From Marinomonas aquiplantarum (GTDB lineage Bacteria; Pseudomonadota; Gammaproteobacteria; Pseudomonadales; Marinomonadaceae): a DNA stretch of 54,500 nt. Each line of letters begins with the position of its first letter. Position 1 is the stretch's first letter. Positions 9,846 through 18,077 of this stretch are shown here, one piece after another. Location of the stretch: NCBI RefSeq assembly GCF_003314975.1, contig NZ_QNRF01000015.1, positions 1 through 54,500 of the forward strand. Reading direction: 5' to 3'. Under the pieces are notes generated by a model that saw only the letters and a program-made list of their open reading frames with translations, was not told the origin of the DNA and ran no database searches. The translations under genes and the position numbers were made by a program.

Positions 9846-9894
9846 AAGCTGCTGACAACAAGAAGATAAAACCCTTCAACCCTGTCAGCAGCTT
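9846..9894 (+). terminator. Hairpin between convergent upp and LysE genes
   Basis: AAGCTGCTGACA (9846-9857) pairs perfectly with TGTCAGCAGCTT (9883-9894) around a 25-base loop, ten bases past the upp stop. On plus it is followed only by TTAGT, so it may act as an mRNA-stabilising end or a weak terminator in both directions. Confidence 0.55.
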
Positions 9895-9926
9895 TAGTAA
9901 AAAAACAACCTTTACCAAAACGATAC

Positions 9927-10547
9927 CTAACTCCGTAACGCTAAAAAACCACCCGCGCTAATCATCACACCACCAGCTACGCGATTAAGAGATGACATAG
10001 CATTTGGAGACTTCATCATTCTACGAGCTTGAGAAGCACTCACAGCGATCAGCGTTAAGCCCATCATTAAAGCGGCAAAAGCCAGCATAGAAGCCCAAGC
10101 AATATCCCAACTAGTCAGCACTGTTAGATCCATAAAAGTCGGCAAAAAAGCCACATAAAACAAAATGACTTTTGGGTTTGAAGCAGAAATCATAAAACCC
10201 TGCACAAAGCTCGCCACTTCTTTCTTGGGTGTGCCTCCTAAATCTGACTCAGCACTATTAGAAACAGAAGCGGTCCACATCTTCCAGCCAAGATAAATTA
10301 AGTAAGCGGCCCCTAGATAACGAATGGCTAAAAACACACCTTCCATGGTTTGCGCAATAACGGCCAACCCATAACACGCCATGATTAAATAAAGAATATC
10401 ACTGACCGCCATTCCAGCACTTAATGACACACTGGCCTTAGCACCTTGGGTCATACTGCGTGCAATGATGGCAAAAACACCCGGACCAGGTGTAATACTG
10501 AAAATAAAAATAGCAACAAAAAAGGTAAGACTGCTTTCGACTGTCAT
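9927..10547 (-). CDS. LysE/RhtB-family amino-acid exporter
   Basis: 206 residues, six predicted membrane segments, and the family signature FSITPGPGVFAIIARSMTQG near the N-terminus. RhtB/LysE proteins export amino acids such as homoserine, threonine or leucine, or their analogues. The ATG at 10545-10547 shares four bases (ATGA) with the stop of the TetR gene, so translation is probably coupled and an in-frame start seven codons earlier is unlikely. The regulator probably controls this exporter. The substrate is unknown. Confidence 0.85.
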   Translation of the reverse strand: MTVESSLTFFVAIFIFSITPGPGVFAIIARSMTQGAKASVSLSAGMAVSDILYLIMACYGLAVIAQTMEGVFLAIRYLGAAYLIYLGWKMWTASVSNSAESDLGGTPKKEVASFVQGFMISASNPKVILFYVAFLPTFMDLTVLTSWDIAWASMLAFAALMMGLTLIAVSASQARRMMKSPNAMSSLNRVAGGVMISAGGFLALRS

Positions 10548-11191
10548 GACAATGCCTTCACACCACAACCCGCTAATACCATGCGCGTGATAAAGGCCTT
10601 TGCCTCTTCGTAATCACTCTCTTCTAAGGCATCTTTTTGCAACATAATTCGTACCTGTGCATCAAAATCTGCATAAGTCTGCGTCATGGCCCAAATACTG
10701 ATAAATAAATGTTCGACTGGCACAGGGTCCATCAAGCCTTTATTAACCCAAGTTTCAATCGTGGCTTTTTCACGGCTCAATTCGGTGACAAACAAACGAC
10801 GCAAATAATCCAGTACGAAAGACTCTTCTCCGATTAACGCCATAGCAAAGACTTTAGAGGCATTTTTATTATCACGAGACTGGTCAATTTTCTCACTAAT
10901 GTATCGAGTTAAGTTTTGCTTTGGGCCTTCTTCAACATTAAATTCGCTGACAGAATGAAGCCACATTTCCAAAATACGCTCTAATACAGCTTCCAATAAA
11001 TCTTTTTTCGATCGGTAATAATAATGCACATTGGCTTTAGGTAAGCCAGCTTCGTCCGCAATCATTTGAGTCGTGGTCTTTGCCAAACCTTGACGAGCAA
11101 ATACGCGCTCCGATGTTTCTAATATAAGGGTTTGATTCTGCGCTCTAATGTGCGCTTTCAGCTGATCTTTAGGTCGTTTTGCGTCGCTCAA
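10544..11191 (-). CDS. TetR-family regulator, RutR-like C-terminal domain
   Basis: 215 residues. The N-terminal helix-turn-helix (FARQGLAKTTTQMIADEAGLPKANVHYYYRSKKDLLEAV, residues ~31-68) is classical TetR. The ligand domain follows the RutR pattern: a MWLHS-like segment, KIDQSRD, SKVFAMALIGEE, then ETWVNKGLMDPVPVEHLFISIWAMTQTYADFDAQV. RutR itself binds uracil or thymine and controls pyrimidine catabolism, but family members near transporters sense other ligands. It is translated first, and its stop overlaps the exporter start. An imperfect palindrome CTCTGA-N9-TCAGAG at 11232-11252, about 40 bases upstream, is a possible autoregulatory operator. Confidence 0.85.
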   Translation of the reverse strand: MSDAKRPKDQLKAHIRAQNQTLILETSERVFARQGLAKTTTQMIADEAGLPKANVHYYYRSKKDLLEAVLERILEMWLHSVSEFNVEEGPKQNLTRYISEKIDQSRDNKNASKVFAMALIGEESFVLDYLRRLFVTELSREKATIETWVNKGLMDPVPVEHLFISIWAMTQTYADFDAQVRIMLQKDALEESDYEEAKAFITRMVLAGCGVKALS

Positions 11192-11402
11192 AGTCTAGCC
11201 TCGCTGCTGTCTAATAAATAATGGGGGGGAACTCTGATGATCCGATTCAGAGAGAGCATAAGAATAACACTCTTTGACGCCGTCACGAAGCTGACCGAAC
11301 ACAAAATATGCGCGTTGATCCATTCAACAACACCCTAAAGAAATAAAAAGAGATTAACAGAAAGACTAAAGGAAAGCGGAGATACACTTGAATTTCGGGC
11401 AT
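11192..11402. other. Promoter region of the TetR-LysE pair
   Basis: No gene is seen. The stretch lies between the TetR start and the small-RNA terminator and contains the CTCTGA-N9-TCAGAG repeat (11232-11252). Confidence 0.4.
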
Positions 11403-11552
11403 AAAAAAAGGGAGCCGAAGCTCCCCATTTCCCCTCGTAACAGAGACTTAAATAACTATAGGCATTCATTATTTAAGCTAACTGTTACACCACGTTGGCG
11501 CTGTGATTAAGGCTCATGAAAACAGCATGCGCCTTAATGTTCTTGAATTCTG
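11403..11552 (-). ncRNA. Candidate small regulatory RNA of about 150 nt with own promoter and terminator
   Basis: No protein frame explains this stretch, but it has a full transcription unit. A sigma-70 promoter (TTGCAC 11581-11586, 16-base spacer, TATAAT 11559-11564) points along minus, giving a start near 11552. The transcript would fold into three hairpins: AUUAAGGC/GCCUUAAU (11506-11538, with an inner CAUG/CAUG stem); GUAACAG plus CUUAAAUAA pairing UUAUUUAAG plus CUGUUAC (11437-11488); and a terminator GGGAGC-UUCG-GCUCCC with seven Us (11403-11425). Linkers include a G-rich GAGGGGAAAUGGGG. I do not recognise a known family: it is not tmRNA, RNase P, Spot 42 or an obvious 6S. A leader or attenuator is unlikely because the terminator ends it before any gene. 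Confidence 0.7.
11410..11425 (-). terminator. Rho-independent terminator of the candidate small RNA
   Basis: A six-base GC-rich stem with a UUCG tetraloop (read on minus), followed by seven Ts (11403-11409 on plus as A). Confidence 0.9.
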
Positions 11553-11558
11553 AGATTA

Positions 11559-11586
11559 ATTATAGACAGCTGATGTAACAGTGCAA
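11559..11586 (-). promoter_or_regulatory. Sigma-70 promoter for the candidate small RNA
   Basis: TTGCAC at 11581-11586, spacer of 16, and consensus TATAAT at 11559-11564, all on minus. It lies just beyond the terminator of the GGDEF gene, so the RNA is a separate unit. Confidence 0.75.
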
Positions 11587-11595
11587 TAGTTTGAA

Positions 11596-11629
11596 CTAAA
11601 AAAATTGAACAAACGGTCAATTTTTTTAG
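11596..11629 (-). terminator. Terminator-like perfect inverted repeat after the GGDEF gene
   Basis: CTAAAAAAATTGA (11596-11608) and TCAATTTTTTTAG (11617-11629) are perfect 13-base arms around ACAAACGG, starting nine bases past the stop. The T-rich 3' arm suits intrinsic termination on minus; the AU-rich stem is weaker than usual. Confidence 0.7.
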
Positions 11630-11637
11630 TTTTCGGT

Positions 11638-12789
11638 TTAATTTTTTGCTGGAAGCGACTTAGAGACTCGGTTTCGACCTTTCTTTTTCGACTGATACAG
11701 TGCCTCATCAGCTCGTTTGAGAACATTTGTTGGCACCTCACCAGCCGATGCGAACGCCACACCAATGCTCGCTGTCACATTCACTTCGACGTCTTTTTTC
11801 TTTTTAGGATCAAAGACCTCAACTTGAGCCTCTTCAATACTTTCACGTACCGACTCCAACACAGCTTCAACGTCTTTGACCTGAGCTCGTCGAAACACCA
11901 CGGTAAACTCTTCTCCACCATAGCGAAAAGCTCGTCCCGGAGCAGAAAACAACTTTAATTGTTGGGCGACGCTTTTAAGCACCTTGTCTCCCATATCATG
12001 ACCATAGGTATCATTAAATTTCTTAAAATGATCCACGTCGACCATGGCAATAGCATAATGCTTAGACAACCCCACTAATTGCTCATTCAAGGCACGACGT
12101 CCAGGTAAGCGTGTCATGTCGTCTAAATACGCCATGCGATAACTTTCCATTAATAGGAACCATATCCACAATAAACATTGTGCCGACAACAACGTATCGT
12201 ACTGCACACCAGAAACACTAAAACGAGAAATGATGATCAAACTAAGAATGCTAATTAAACCACTGGCATGAAAAGCATCATTACTTAGCCACCACGCAAT
12301 GGCCATCAGCATGATGCTGACGACTAGGCCAAACCAAAGTAATAAATCAGACCAAGTAAGCGATAACTGGAAAACGCTTTGATCAAGAAAGGCAAAAGAC
12401 ACCCAATGGCGCTCAACGGCGTAGCACCAACAGACCAGCATAGCGACAAACAATAAGCGATTAACCGCAAAGCGATTAAAAAAGCCCCTTTCCTTAACAA
12501 AGGCCAATAACGCCACACAGAAACAAGACACCACCAAATACGCGGTAATGGAAGCGGTTTGATTTGACCCTCCATACAATTTGGGGATCAACAACAGCAG
12601 CACCAGAATAAAAACGCGACCTTTATTAAAGTGCCAGGCTAGCAAAATAGCCACACCTGCTAGAATCAAAGGCATCAATGGCAAAATACTCACCCAAACG
12701 GGCGGCAGTAAACCAACATATAAGCTGCCATAAACACTTAAGAGCAGGATACAACATGGTGCGAATAAGGAACCAAAACGCTCAGACAT
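11638..12789 (-). CDS. Membrane-anchored GGDEF diguanylate cyclase
   Basis: 383 residues. The N-terminal half (to about residue 210) has six or seven hydrophobic segments with no recognised sensor motif. The C-terminal GGDEF domain starts at YRMAYLDDMTRLPGRRALNE, has the metal-binding MVDVDHFKKFNDTYGHD, and the catalytic GGEEF near residue 292. This domain makes cyclic di-GMP from two GTP. The allosteric I-site RxxD, expected a few residues before GGEEF, reads SAPG, so product inhibition is probably absent. Divergent from the glutathionyl-hydroquinone reductase gene. The signal it senses is unknown. Confidence 0.9.
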   Translation of the reverse strand: MSERFGSLFAPCCILLLSVYGSLYVGLLPPVWVSILPLMPLILAGVAILLAWHFNKGRVFILVLLLLIPKLYGGSNQTASITAYLVVSCFCVALLAFVKERGFFNRFAVNRLLFVAMLVCWCYAVERHWVSFAFLDQSVFQLSLTWSDLLLWFGLVVSIMLMAIAWWLSNDAFHASGLISILSLIIISRFSVSGVQYDTLLSAQCLLWIWFLLMESYRMAYLDDMTRLPGRRALNEQLVGLSKHYAIAMVDVDHFKKFNDTYGHDMGDKVLKSVAQQLKLFSAPGRAFRYGGEEFTVVFRRAQVKDVEAVLESVRESIEEAQVEVFDPKKKKDVEVNVTASIGVAFASAGEVPTNVLKRADEALYQSKKKGRNRVSKSLPAKN

Positions 12790-12900
12790 AGGACAAACAA
12801 ACCCATCGAATCATTCGATTAAATACGACCAATATATTGCCCCGAAACGCATTCGGTTTCATTAATAATATGTAGAAATATACAAGATAAGGAAAAGACA

Positions 12901-13875
12901 ATGGGATTATTAGTAGATGGCAAGTGGGTTGACCAATGGTACGACACAAAAAAATCACAAGGTAAATTCGTTCGTAGCGAAGCCATTTTTCGAAACTGGA
13001 TTTATCCGAGCGATCAGTACGATGCCAACCAAACCGAACATTTCCAGGCCGAATCTGGACGTTATCATTTGTACGTTTCTTTAGCATGCCCTTGGGCGCA
13101 TCGTACTCTGATATTTCGTCACCTCAAGCAATTAGAAGACATCATCAGTGTCAGTTGTGTCCACCCTGACATGTTAGAAAATGGTTGGGAATTCAAGCAG
13201 GACCCAGACTTTCAAGATGCGCATGTGGACATTGGCGATCCATTACATCAATTTCAATTTGCGCATCAAATTTATACCAAAGCGAAACCAGATTACAGCG
13301 GAAGAGTTACGGTCCCCATCTTGTGGGATAAACAAACGCATACCATTGTCTCAAATGAGTCTGCTGAGATTATTCGCATGTTTAATAGCGCCTTCAATGA
13401 GCTCACTGGAAACACCTTAGATTTCTACCCGCAAGAGCTGGCAAAGGAAATCGACGAGATTAATGACAGAATCTACCATAGCTTAAACAATGGCGTATAT
13501 AAGTGCGGTTTTGCGACAACTCAAGCCGCTTACGAAGACGCTTTAATCCCCTTGTTTGACACCCTGGACTATCTAGAAGACAGATTGCAAGGTCGTCGTT
13601 ACCTAATGGGCGATCAACAAACTGAGGCTGACTGGCGACTATTTACCACCTTGATTCGTTTTGATGCAGTGTACTTTGGTCACTTCAAATGCAATCTAAA
13701 GCGCATTCTCGACTACCCAAATATTAACCGCTACTTACAATCTTTGTATGAACATCAAGACATCGCAAAAACGGTCAACTTGGATCACATCAAACGACAC
13801 TATTATTACAGCCACAAGAACATCAACCCAACACAAGTAGTTCCTGTTGGCCCTAAACAGTTATTTCTACCCTAA
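12901..13875 (+). CDS. yqjG: Glutathionyl-hydroquinone reductase (Xi-class glutathione transferase, YqjG-like)
   Basis: 324 residues, the usual length. The thioredoxin-like N-terminal domain contains the catalytic cysteine in YVSLACPWAHRTLIF, and RVTVPILWDKQTHTIVSNESAEIIRMFN is the glutathione-binding VP/ESAEI segment. The all-helical C-terminal domain has RRYLMGDQQTEADWRLFTTLIRFD, characteristic of the family. It reduces S-glutathionyl-hydroquinones in the cytoplasm. AAGGAAAAGACA precedes the ATG. Divergent from the GGDEF gene, with no operon partner. Confidence 0.93.
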   Translation: MGLLVDGKWVDQWYDTKKSQGKFVRSEAIFRNWIYPSDQYDANQTEHFQAESGRYHLYVSLACPWAHRTLIFRHLKQLEDIISVSCVHPDMLENGWEFKQDPDFQDAHVDIGDPLHQFQFAHQIYTKAKPDYSGRVTVPILWDKQTHTIVSNESAEIIRMFNSAFNELTGNTLDFYPQELAKEIDEINDRIYHSLNNGVYKCGFATTQAAYEDALIPLFDTLDYLEDRLQGRRYLMGDQQTEADWRLFTTLIRFDAVYFGHFKCNLKRILDYPNINRYLQSLYEHQDIAKTVNLDHIKRHYYYSHKNINPTQVVPVGPKQLFLP

Positions 13876-13889
13876 TATTGGCAAATGAA

Positions 13890-13924
13890 ACGATACCAAG
13901 GCATTCAAAATGTCATGGTATCGT
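13890..13924. repeat. Long hairpin after the reductase gene
   Basis: ACGATACCA (13890-13898) pairs with TGGTATCGT (13916-13924); inside, GGCATT pairs with AATGTC around a CAA loop with one G-U pair and one A/A mismatch. There is no T run, so it looks like an mRNA 3'-end stabiliser rather than a classical terminator. Confidence 0.6.
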
Positions 13925-14058
13925 CAGCAAATATTCTAAAGACTGTTAAATTGGATGTATTTTAAGGATAATGAGGTTTCTTTTGCTTTTCGATGATGGC
14001 TCAACATTGAGCAAAGTAAAGCAAACCCTTATGTTACAGTTGAGAGTTGTGGTTGTTT

Positions 14059-14919
14059 ATGGAAAAGAAAATACTCTGGGTTATCACAATAATACTATTT
14101 TTAGTTTTATGGATTAAAACCGACCCATTTCAGGATGAAGCCGATGTAACAGATGCAGACACAGCAGAAGAAGTGACTTCTGCAGACGAATCTGGCGAAG
14201 CAACACAGGACGAAAAAGACTACTTTAAGTCTCACCCGATTCAAGCTCAAGCACCTGATTTTCAAGCAATTACGGATGTTAAGGCACGTAAGAAAGCCTT
14301 CTTCGAATACTTATCGCCCTTTGCCAAAGAAAAAAATGACTTGATCTTAGCCGATCGAGAACGCTTAACGGCTCTTCTCAAAAAAGCCGGCAAACTTTCT
14401 AAAAAAGAGGTGGCTTGGGTCTCAAAATTGCGCAAAGACAACAAGCTTAAAGTGTTAACTCAATACGCCAAACAAGACCTTCAAGCCCTATTATCTAGAC
14501 TAGATATCATCCCCACATCACTGGTTCTGGCACAAGCTGCCAATGAATCCGCTTGGGGCACCTCTCGTTTCGCTACCCAAGGCAACAATTACTTTGGACA
14601 ATGGTGTTTTCGCAAGGGGTGCGGCCTAGTTCCTGTGTCTCGTGATAACGATGCCGATCATGAAGTGCGTAAATTCCACGACGCTCGTGAGTCTGTATTT
14701 GCTTACATTGATAACTTGAATACCAACTCCGCGTATAAAAAGCTCCGCAACACTCGCGCCAATCTTAGACAACAAGGTGACGTCATCACTGGTTTAGCAT
14801 TAGCACAAGGTTTAGAGCACTATTCACAACGAGGCCAAGCTTACGTGAAGGAAATCATCAGCTTGATTAACTACAACAAGCTATGGCGTTTTAATCGCAT
14901 GCAAGCAAATAATGAGTAA
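14059..14919 (+). CDS. Bax-like glucosaminidase-domain protein, membrane-anchored
   Basis: 286 residues from ATG 14059; a TTG four codons upstream is possible. An N-terminal hydrophobic segment (ILWVITIILFLVLWI) acts as an uncleaved anchor. An acidic Asp/Glu/Ala-rich linker follows (~residues 30-65), then the glucosaminidase domain in the C-terminal half with LVLAQAANESAWGTSRFATQGNNYFGQWCF, holding the presumed catalytic Glu (QAANES). Bax/FlgJ-type domains cleave peptidoglycan in the periplasm. The rest (GCGLVPVSRDNDADHEVRKF, ARESVFAYIDNLNTNSAY) matches the Bax subfamily. Monocistronic, 157 bases before fabY. Its physiological role is unproven. Confidence 0.85.
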   Translation: MEKKILWVITIILFLVLWIKTDPFQDEADVTDADTAEEVTSADESGEATQDEKDYFKSHPIQAQAPDFQAITDVKARKKAFFEYLSPFAKEKNDLILADRERLTALLKKAGKLSKKEVAWVSKLRKDNKLKVLTQYAKQDLQALLSRLDIIPTSLVLAQAANESAWGTSRFATQGNNYFGQWCFRKGCGLVPVSRDNDADHEVRKFHDARESVFAYIDNLNTNSAYKKLRNTRANLRQQGDVITGLALAQGLEHYSQRGQAYVKEIISLINYNKLWRFNRMQANNE

Positions 14920-15076
14920 CTATTTTTTGTTGCACTTTTTTCCTAATCCAAGCTGGAAAAAATGTAATAAAATGCAACTTTACGTTACTAAATAACTCTG
15001 TCTGGGGTGGCTAAGCGTCATCCCCTTCATTACAATACCGTAATATTTTACTCATTCATAAAACGAGGAAATTCAA

Positions 15077-16993
15077 TTGGCCCGTTTACCTGTTATTGTT
15101 GGCTTTGGCGGAATTAATTCGGCTGGTCGTACTTCATCTCATCAAGCTTATCGCCGAATCGTTTTCGATCTTCTACCAAGCTCAATCCAGCAGGATGTGT
15201 TATTGGATCTTGCCACGCTAACGAATATGGCGGAGCATAAAAATGGACTTTGGCACACCCAATCAGGGGAAACACTGGATGCAGAAACCTTAGTCGATAG
15301 CATTGGTGAAGAACTTCTGGCAAAAACACTGATTCGCCGCATTCACCCAAGCCTATTTGATGTTGACCATGTCACCATCCATAAAGCAGCGTCCTTACAA
15401 GCGACTTCTACTGAAGAGCACTTTAGCTTCCGAGCGAAAACACGCTCTTTACCCAAAAATAAGCCATCAAACTGGAAGGTGACTCCCGTCTCCGACACCA
15501 TTAGTGAAATCACGGTCGATGGAAACCTAGAAACCTTCGTAAAAGACACCAAACCATTAGCCGTAAAAGCAGCGGGACAACTACCAACAGGTTTTGACGC
15601 AGGTAAACTTTACCAGAGCCGTAACCATCCGCGCGGTTTGCAAATGACAGTTTACGGTGCATCTGATGCGATTAAGAGCAGTGGTATTGATTGGGAATTG
15701 ATTCGCAGCAAAGTCTCCCCTGACAAAATGGCTGTTTACGCGGCTAATTCCATTGGACAAATGGATGATTTAGGCTTCGGAGGCATGTTGAAATCAGCCC
15801 TAATGGGCAAGCGCACAACCTCAAAACATTTACCGCTGGGCTATGCTCAGATGCCCGCTGACTTTGTTAATGCTTACTTACTAGGAAGCGTAGGCAATGT
15901 GGGAACAGCCATTGGTGCATGTGCAACTTATTTCTTTAATTTAGAGCGTGCGGTAGACGGCATAAAATCCGGTAAATTCCGCGTTGCCATGGTCGGTGGT
16001 AGCGATGCGCCCATTACGCCTGAGATCATTGAAGGTTTCCGTACCATGGGAGCATTGGCGGAAGACGTTTCATTACTGGCTTTAGACAAATTAAGCCAAC
16101 ATGATGAGCCAGATCATACTCGCAGCTGTCGCCCCTTTGCCGAAAACTGTGGCTTCACCATTGGCGAATCCAGCCAATGGACACTACTGATGGATGATGA
16201 ACTCGCGATTGAACTTGGCGCGCAAATATTTGGTGCTATCCCAGCAGTATTTTCCCATGCAGATGGCCATAAAAAATCCATCTCTGCGCCGGGAGTTGGT
16301 AACTATTTAACCATGAGCAAAGCCATGGCTTATTTAGAAAATATCATAGGCAATGAAGGCTTGACTAAACGCACCTTTATTCAGGCTCACGGCACCAGCA
16401 CACCTCAGAATAGAATTACCGAATCACATGTACTGAGCAAAGCCGCCACCAGCTTTGGTGCAACAGATATGCCTGTTGTTGCTATGAAAGCCTTTTTGGG
16501 TCATTCACAAGGCACGGCCGGTGGTGATCAATTGCATCTTTCATTAGGTGTTTGGCAAGATGGTATTTTACCTGGTATCACCACCTCGAAAGCCATCGCT
16601 GATGATGTCTATCAAGACGGTTTAAAGTTCCAATTAAAACACGAGCATTATGGTGCTGAGTATTTTGATGCGGCTTTGTTAAACTCGAAAGGCTTCGGTG
16701 GTAACAATGCCACAGCAGTACTGCTTTCCCCTCAACAGGCTATGAAAATGCTATCAAAACGCTACTCAGCGGAGCAACTGGCGGATTACCAGCAAAGAAA
16801 AGTCGCCGTCGCTGAAAGCGCAACCGAATACAATCAAGCCGCTATTCGCGGTGAAGTTTTACCGACCTACAAGTTTGGCTTTAATGTGCTAGGGGGTGAA
16901 GAATTAGACATCACCAATCAACACATCAAACTGCCTGGCTATGACCTTCCGGTTGACCTTCACATCGATAACGATTTTGACGATCTAAGCTAA
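15077..16993 (+). CDS. fabY: FabY-like beta-ketoacyl-ACP synthase
   Basis: 638 residues, far longer than FabB/FabF (~405) and matching the FabY class first described in Pseudomonas. The N-terminal LPVIVGFGGINSAGRTSSHQAYRR is typical, and the active-site Cys is in GTAIGACATYFFNLERAVDGIKSG. The two active-site His residues are in QAHGTSTPQNRITE and FLGHSQGTAGGDQ. FabY condenses acetyl-CoA with malonyl-ACP to start fatty-acid synthesis. The start is TTG at 15077, chosen because GAGGA lies seven bases upstream and no nearby ATG fits the family start. Cytoplasmic. It may replace FabH here, but that cannot be judged from one window. Confidence 0.9.
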   Translation: MARLPVIVGFGGINSAGRTSSHQAYRRIVFDLLPSSIQQDVLLDLATLTNMAEHKNGLWHTQSGETLDAETLVDSIGEELLAKTLIRRIHPSLFDVDHVTIHKAASLQATSTEEHFSFRAKTRSLPKNKPSNWKVTPVSDTISEITVDGNLETFVKDTKPLAVKAAGQLPTGFDAGKLYQSRNHPRGLQMTVYGASDAIKSSGIDWELIRSKVSPDKMAVYAANSIGQMDDLGFGGMLKSALMGKRTTSKHLPLGYAQMPADFVNAYLLGSVGNVGTAIGACATYFFNLERAVDGIKSGKFRVAMVGGSDAPITPEIIEGFRTMGALAEDVSLLALDKLSQHDEPDHTRSCRPFAENCGFTIGESSQWTLLMDDELAIELGAQIFGAIPAVFSHADGHKKSISAPGVGNYLTMSKAMAYLENIIGNEGLTKRTFIQAHGTSTPQNRITESHVLSKAATSFGATDMPVVAMKAFLGHSQGTAGGDQLHLSLGVWQDGILPGITTSKAIADDVYQDGLKFQLKHEHYGAEYFDAALLNSKGFGGNNATAVLLSPQQAMKMLSKRYSAEQLADYQQRKVAVAESATEYNQAAIRGEVLPTYKFGFNVLGGEELDITNQHIKLPGYDLPVDLHIDNDFDDLS

Positions 16994-17005
16994 TCAAATA
17001 CCGCA

Positions 17006-17054
17006 CTGAGTTACCACTTGAATGGCTCTGCACACCGTCCAAGTGGTAACTCAG
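17006..17054. repeat. 15-bp perfect inverted repeat between convergent genes
   Basis: CTGAGTTACCACTTG (17006-17020) and CAAGTGGTAACTCAG (17040-17054) are perfect arms around a 19-base loop, between the fabY stop and the LysR stop. There is no T run on either side. A transcription or processing barrier is the likeliest role. Confidence 0.7.
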
Positions 17055-17056
17055 AT

Positions 17057-17947
17057 TTACAGATGCTCTTGTAAGAATTCGAGCAATAATCGCGTCTTCT
17101 GCGACATCAATTTACGTTGCGGATAAATTGCGTGAAAGCTAATTTCATACCCTTTCCATTGTGGTAAAACATTGACCAACGCCCCTGATTCTAAATATTT
17201 TGATAGCAAAAATTCTGGCTGGTAAATAACGCCAACCCCTTCTAAGGCCAAACGAGCCAATGCGCCACCATTATTAGCACGACAATTTCCGGATACTACA
17301 ACGGAGCCTTGTTCGCCTTTTTCATTCGTAAATTGCCAATGATCAGAGGTCACAGTATTGGTGTAGAGCAAACAATTATGACGCTGCAAATCCTCTAAAG
17401 ACGTGATCGCACCATAACGCTCAAGATACTCAGGGGAAGCACACACATAAGAACCAGCGGTACAAAGTTTGCGAGCAACAAATTGATCTCCTCCTAAAAG
17501 CCCTCCTCTAATCGCTAAGTCCACACCAGATTCTGTCATATCGACACGCTTATCGCTAAAATCTACATCCAATTCAATTTGTGGGTACAGGCGTGTAAAG
17601 CTGTCGAGCAACGGCACCAAATGCGTCAAGCCAAAGTCCATTGGTACACTGACTTTCAGTAATCCTTTTGGCTTTTGTGCCAAGTCTCCTATTTCACTCT
17701 CAGCCTCTTCTAAGGCATCCAAGATAGATACACAATGTTGATAATACTTTTGGCCAGCGTGAGTCACGCTAATATTACGAGTATTTCTTTGTAGTAACTT
17801 AGTTCCCAATTCATCTTCAATAAAGTTAATATAACGAGTCACCATTGGCCTTGATATACCCAGCGAATCACTGGCCAGCTTAAAGCTCTCCACTTCGTAT
17901 ACTCGGCAAAACACCTTCATTGCTTGAAGCTTATCCATTTCACTCAC
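17057..17947 (-). CDS. LysR-family transcriptional regulator
   Basis: 296 residues. Winged helix-turn-helix near residues 20-40 (FKLASDSLGISRPMVTRYINFIEDELGTKLLQRNTR), followed by the periplasmic-binding-like effector domain. The HTH departs from the common ALH-SxPAxS pattern but resembles the CrgA/DsdC-like type, in which MDKLQAMKVFCRVYEVESF is typical. The start could be the fourth residue, MDK. It is divergent from yceI with 130 bases between, so it may control yceI and the membrane gene behind it. No clean T-N11-A box was found in that gap. Ligand unknown. Confidence 0.85.
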   Translation of the reverse strand: MSEMDKLQAMKVFCRVYEVESFKLASDSLGISRPMVTRYINFIEDELGTKLLQRNTRNISVTHAGQKYYQHCVSILDALEEAESEIGDLAQKPKGLLKVSVPMDFGLTHLVPLLDSFTRLYPQIELDVDFSDKRVDMTESGVDLAIRGGLLGGDQFVARKLCTAGSYVCASPEYLERYGAITSLEDLQRHNCLLYTNTVTSDHWQFTNEKGEQGSVVVSGNCRANNGGALARLALEGVGVIYQPEFLLSKYLESGALVNVLPQWKGYEISFHAIYPQRKLMSQKTRLLLEFLQEHL

Positions 17948-18077
17948 CTAACATTAAAAAAGTTCCCATTTTATTATTTCATTATAGTTAACATTGAATT
18001 GTTTTTTTAGCTGATTATTTATTAAAAAAAAGACTCTAAACTGTACGGATACATTCATATCAATAAGGAGAACACAC

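Noticed and set aside
12782..13087. 101-codon minus frame over the start of yqjG
   Set aside because: Antisense to a well-conserved enzyme and crosses its promoter; shadow frame.
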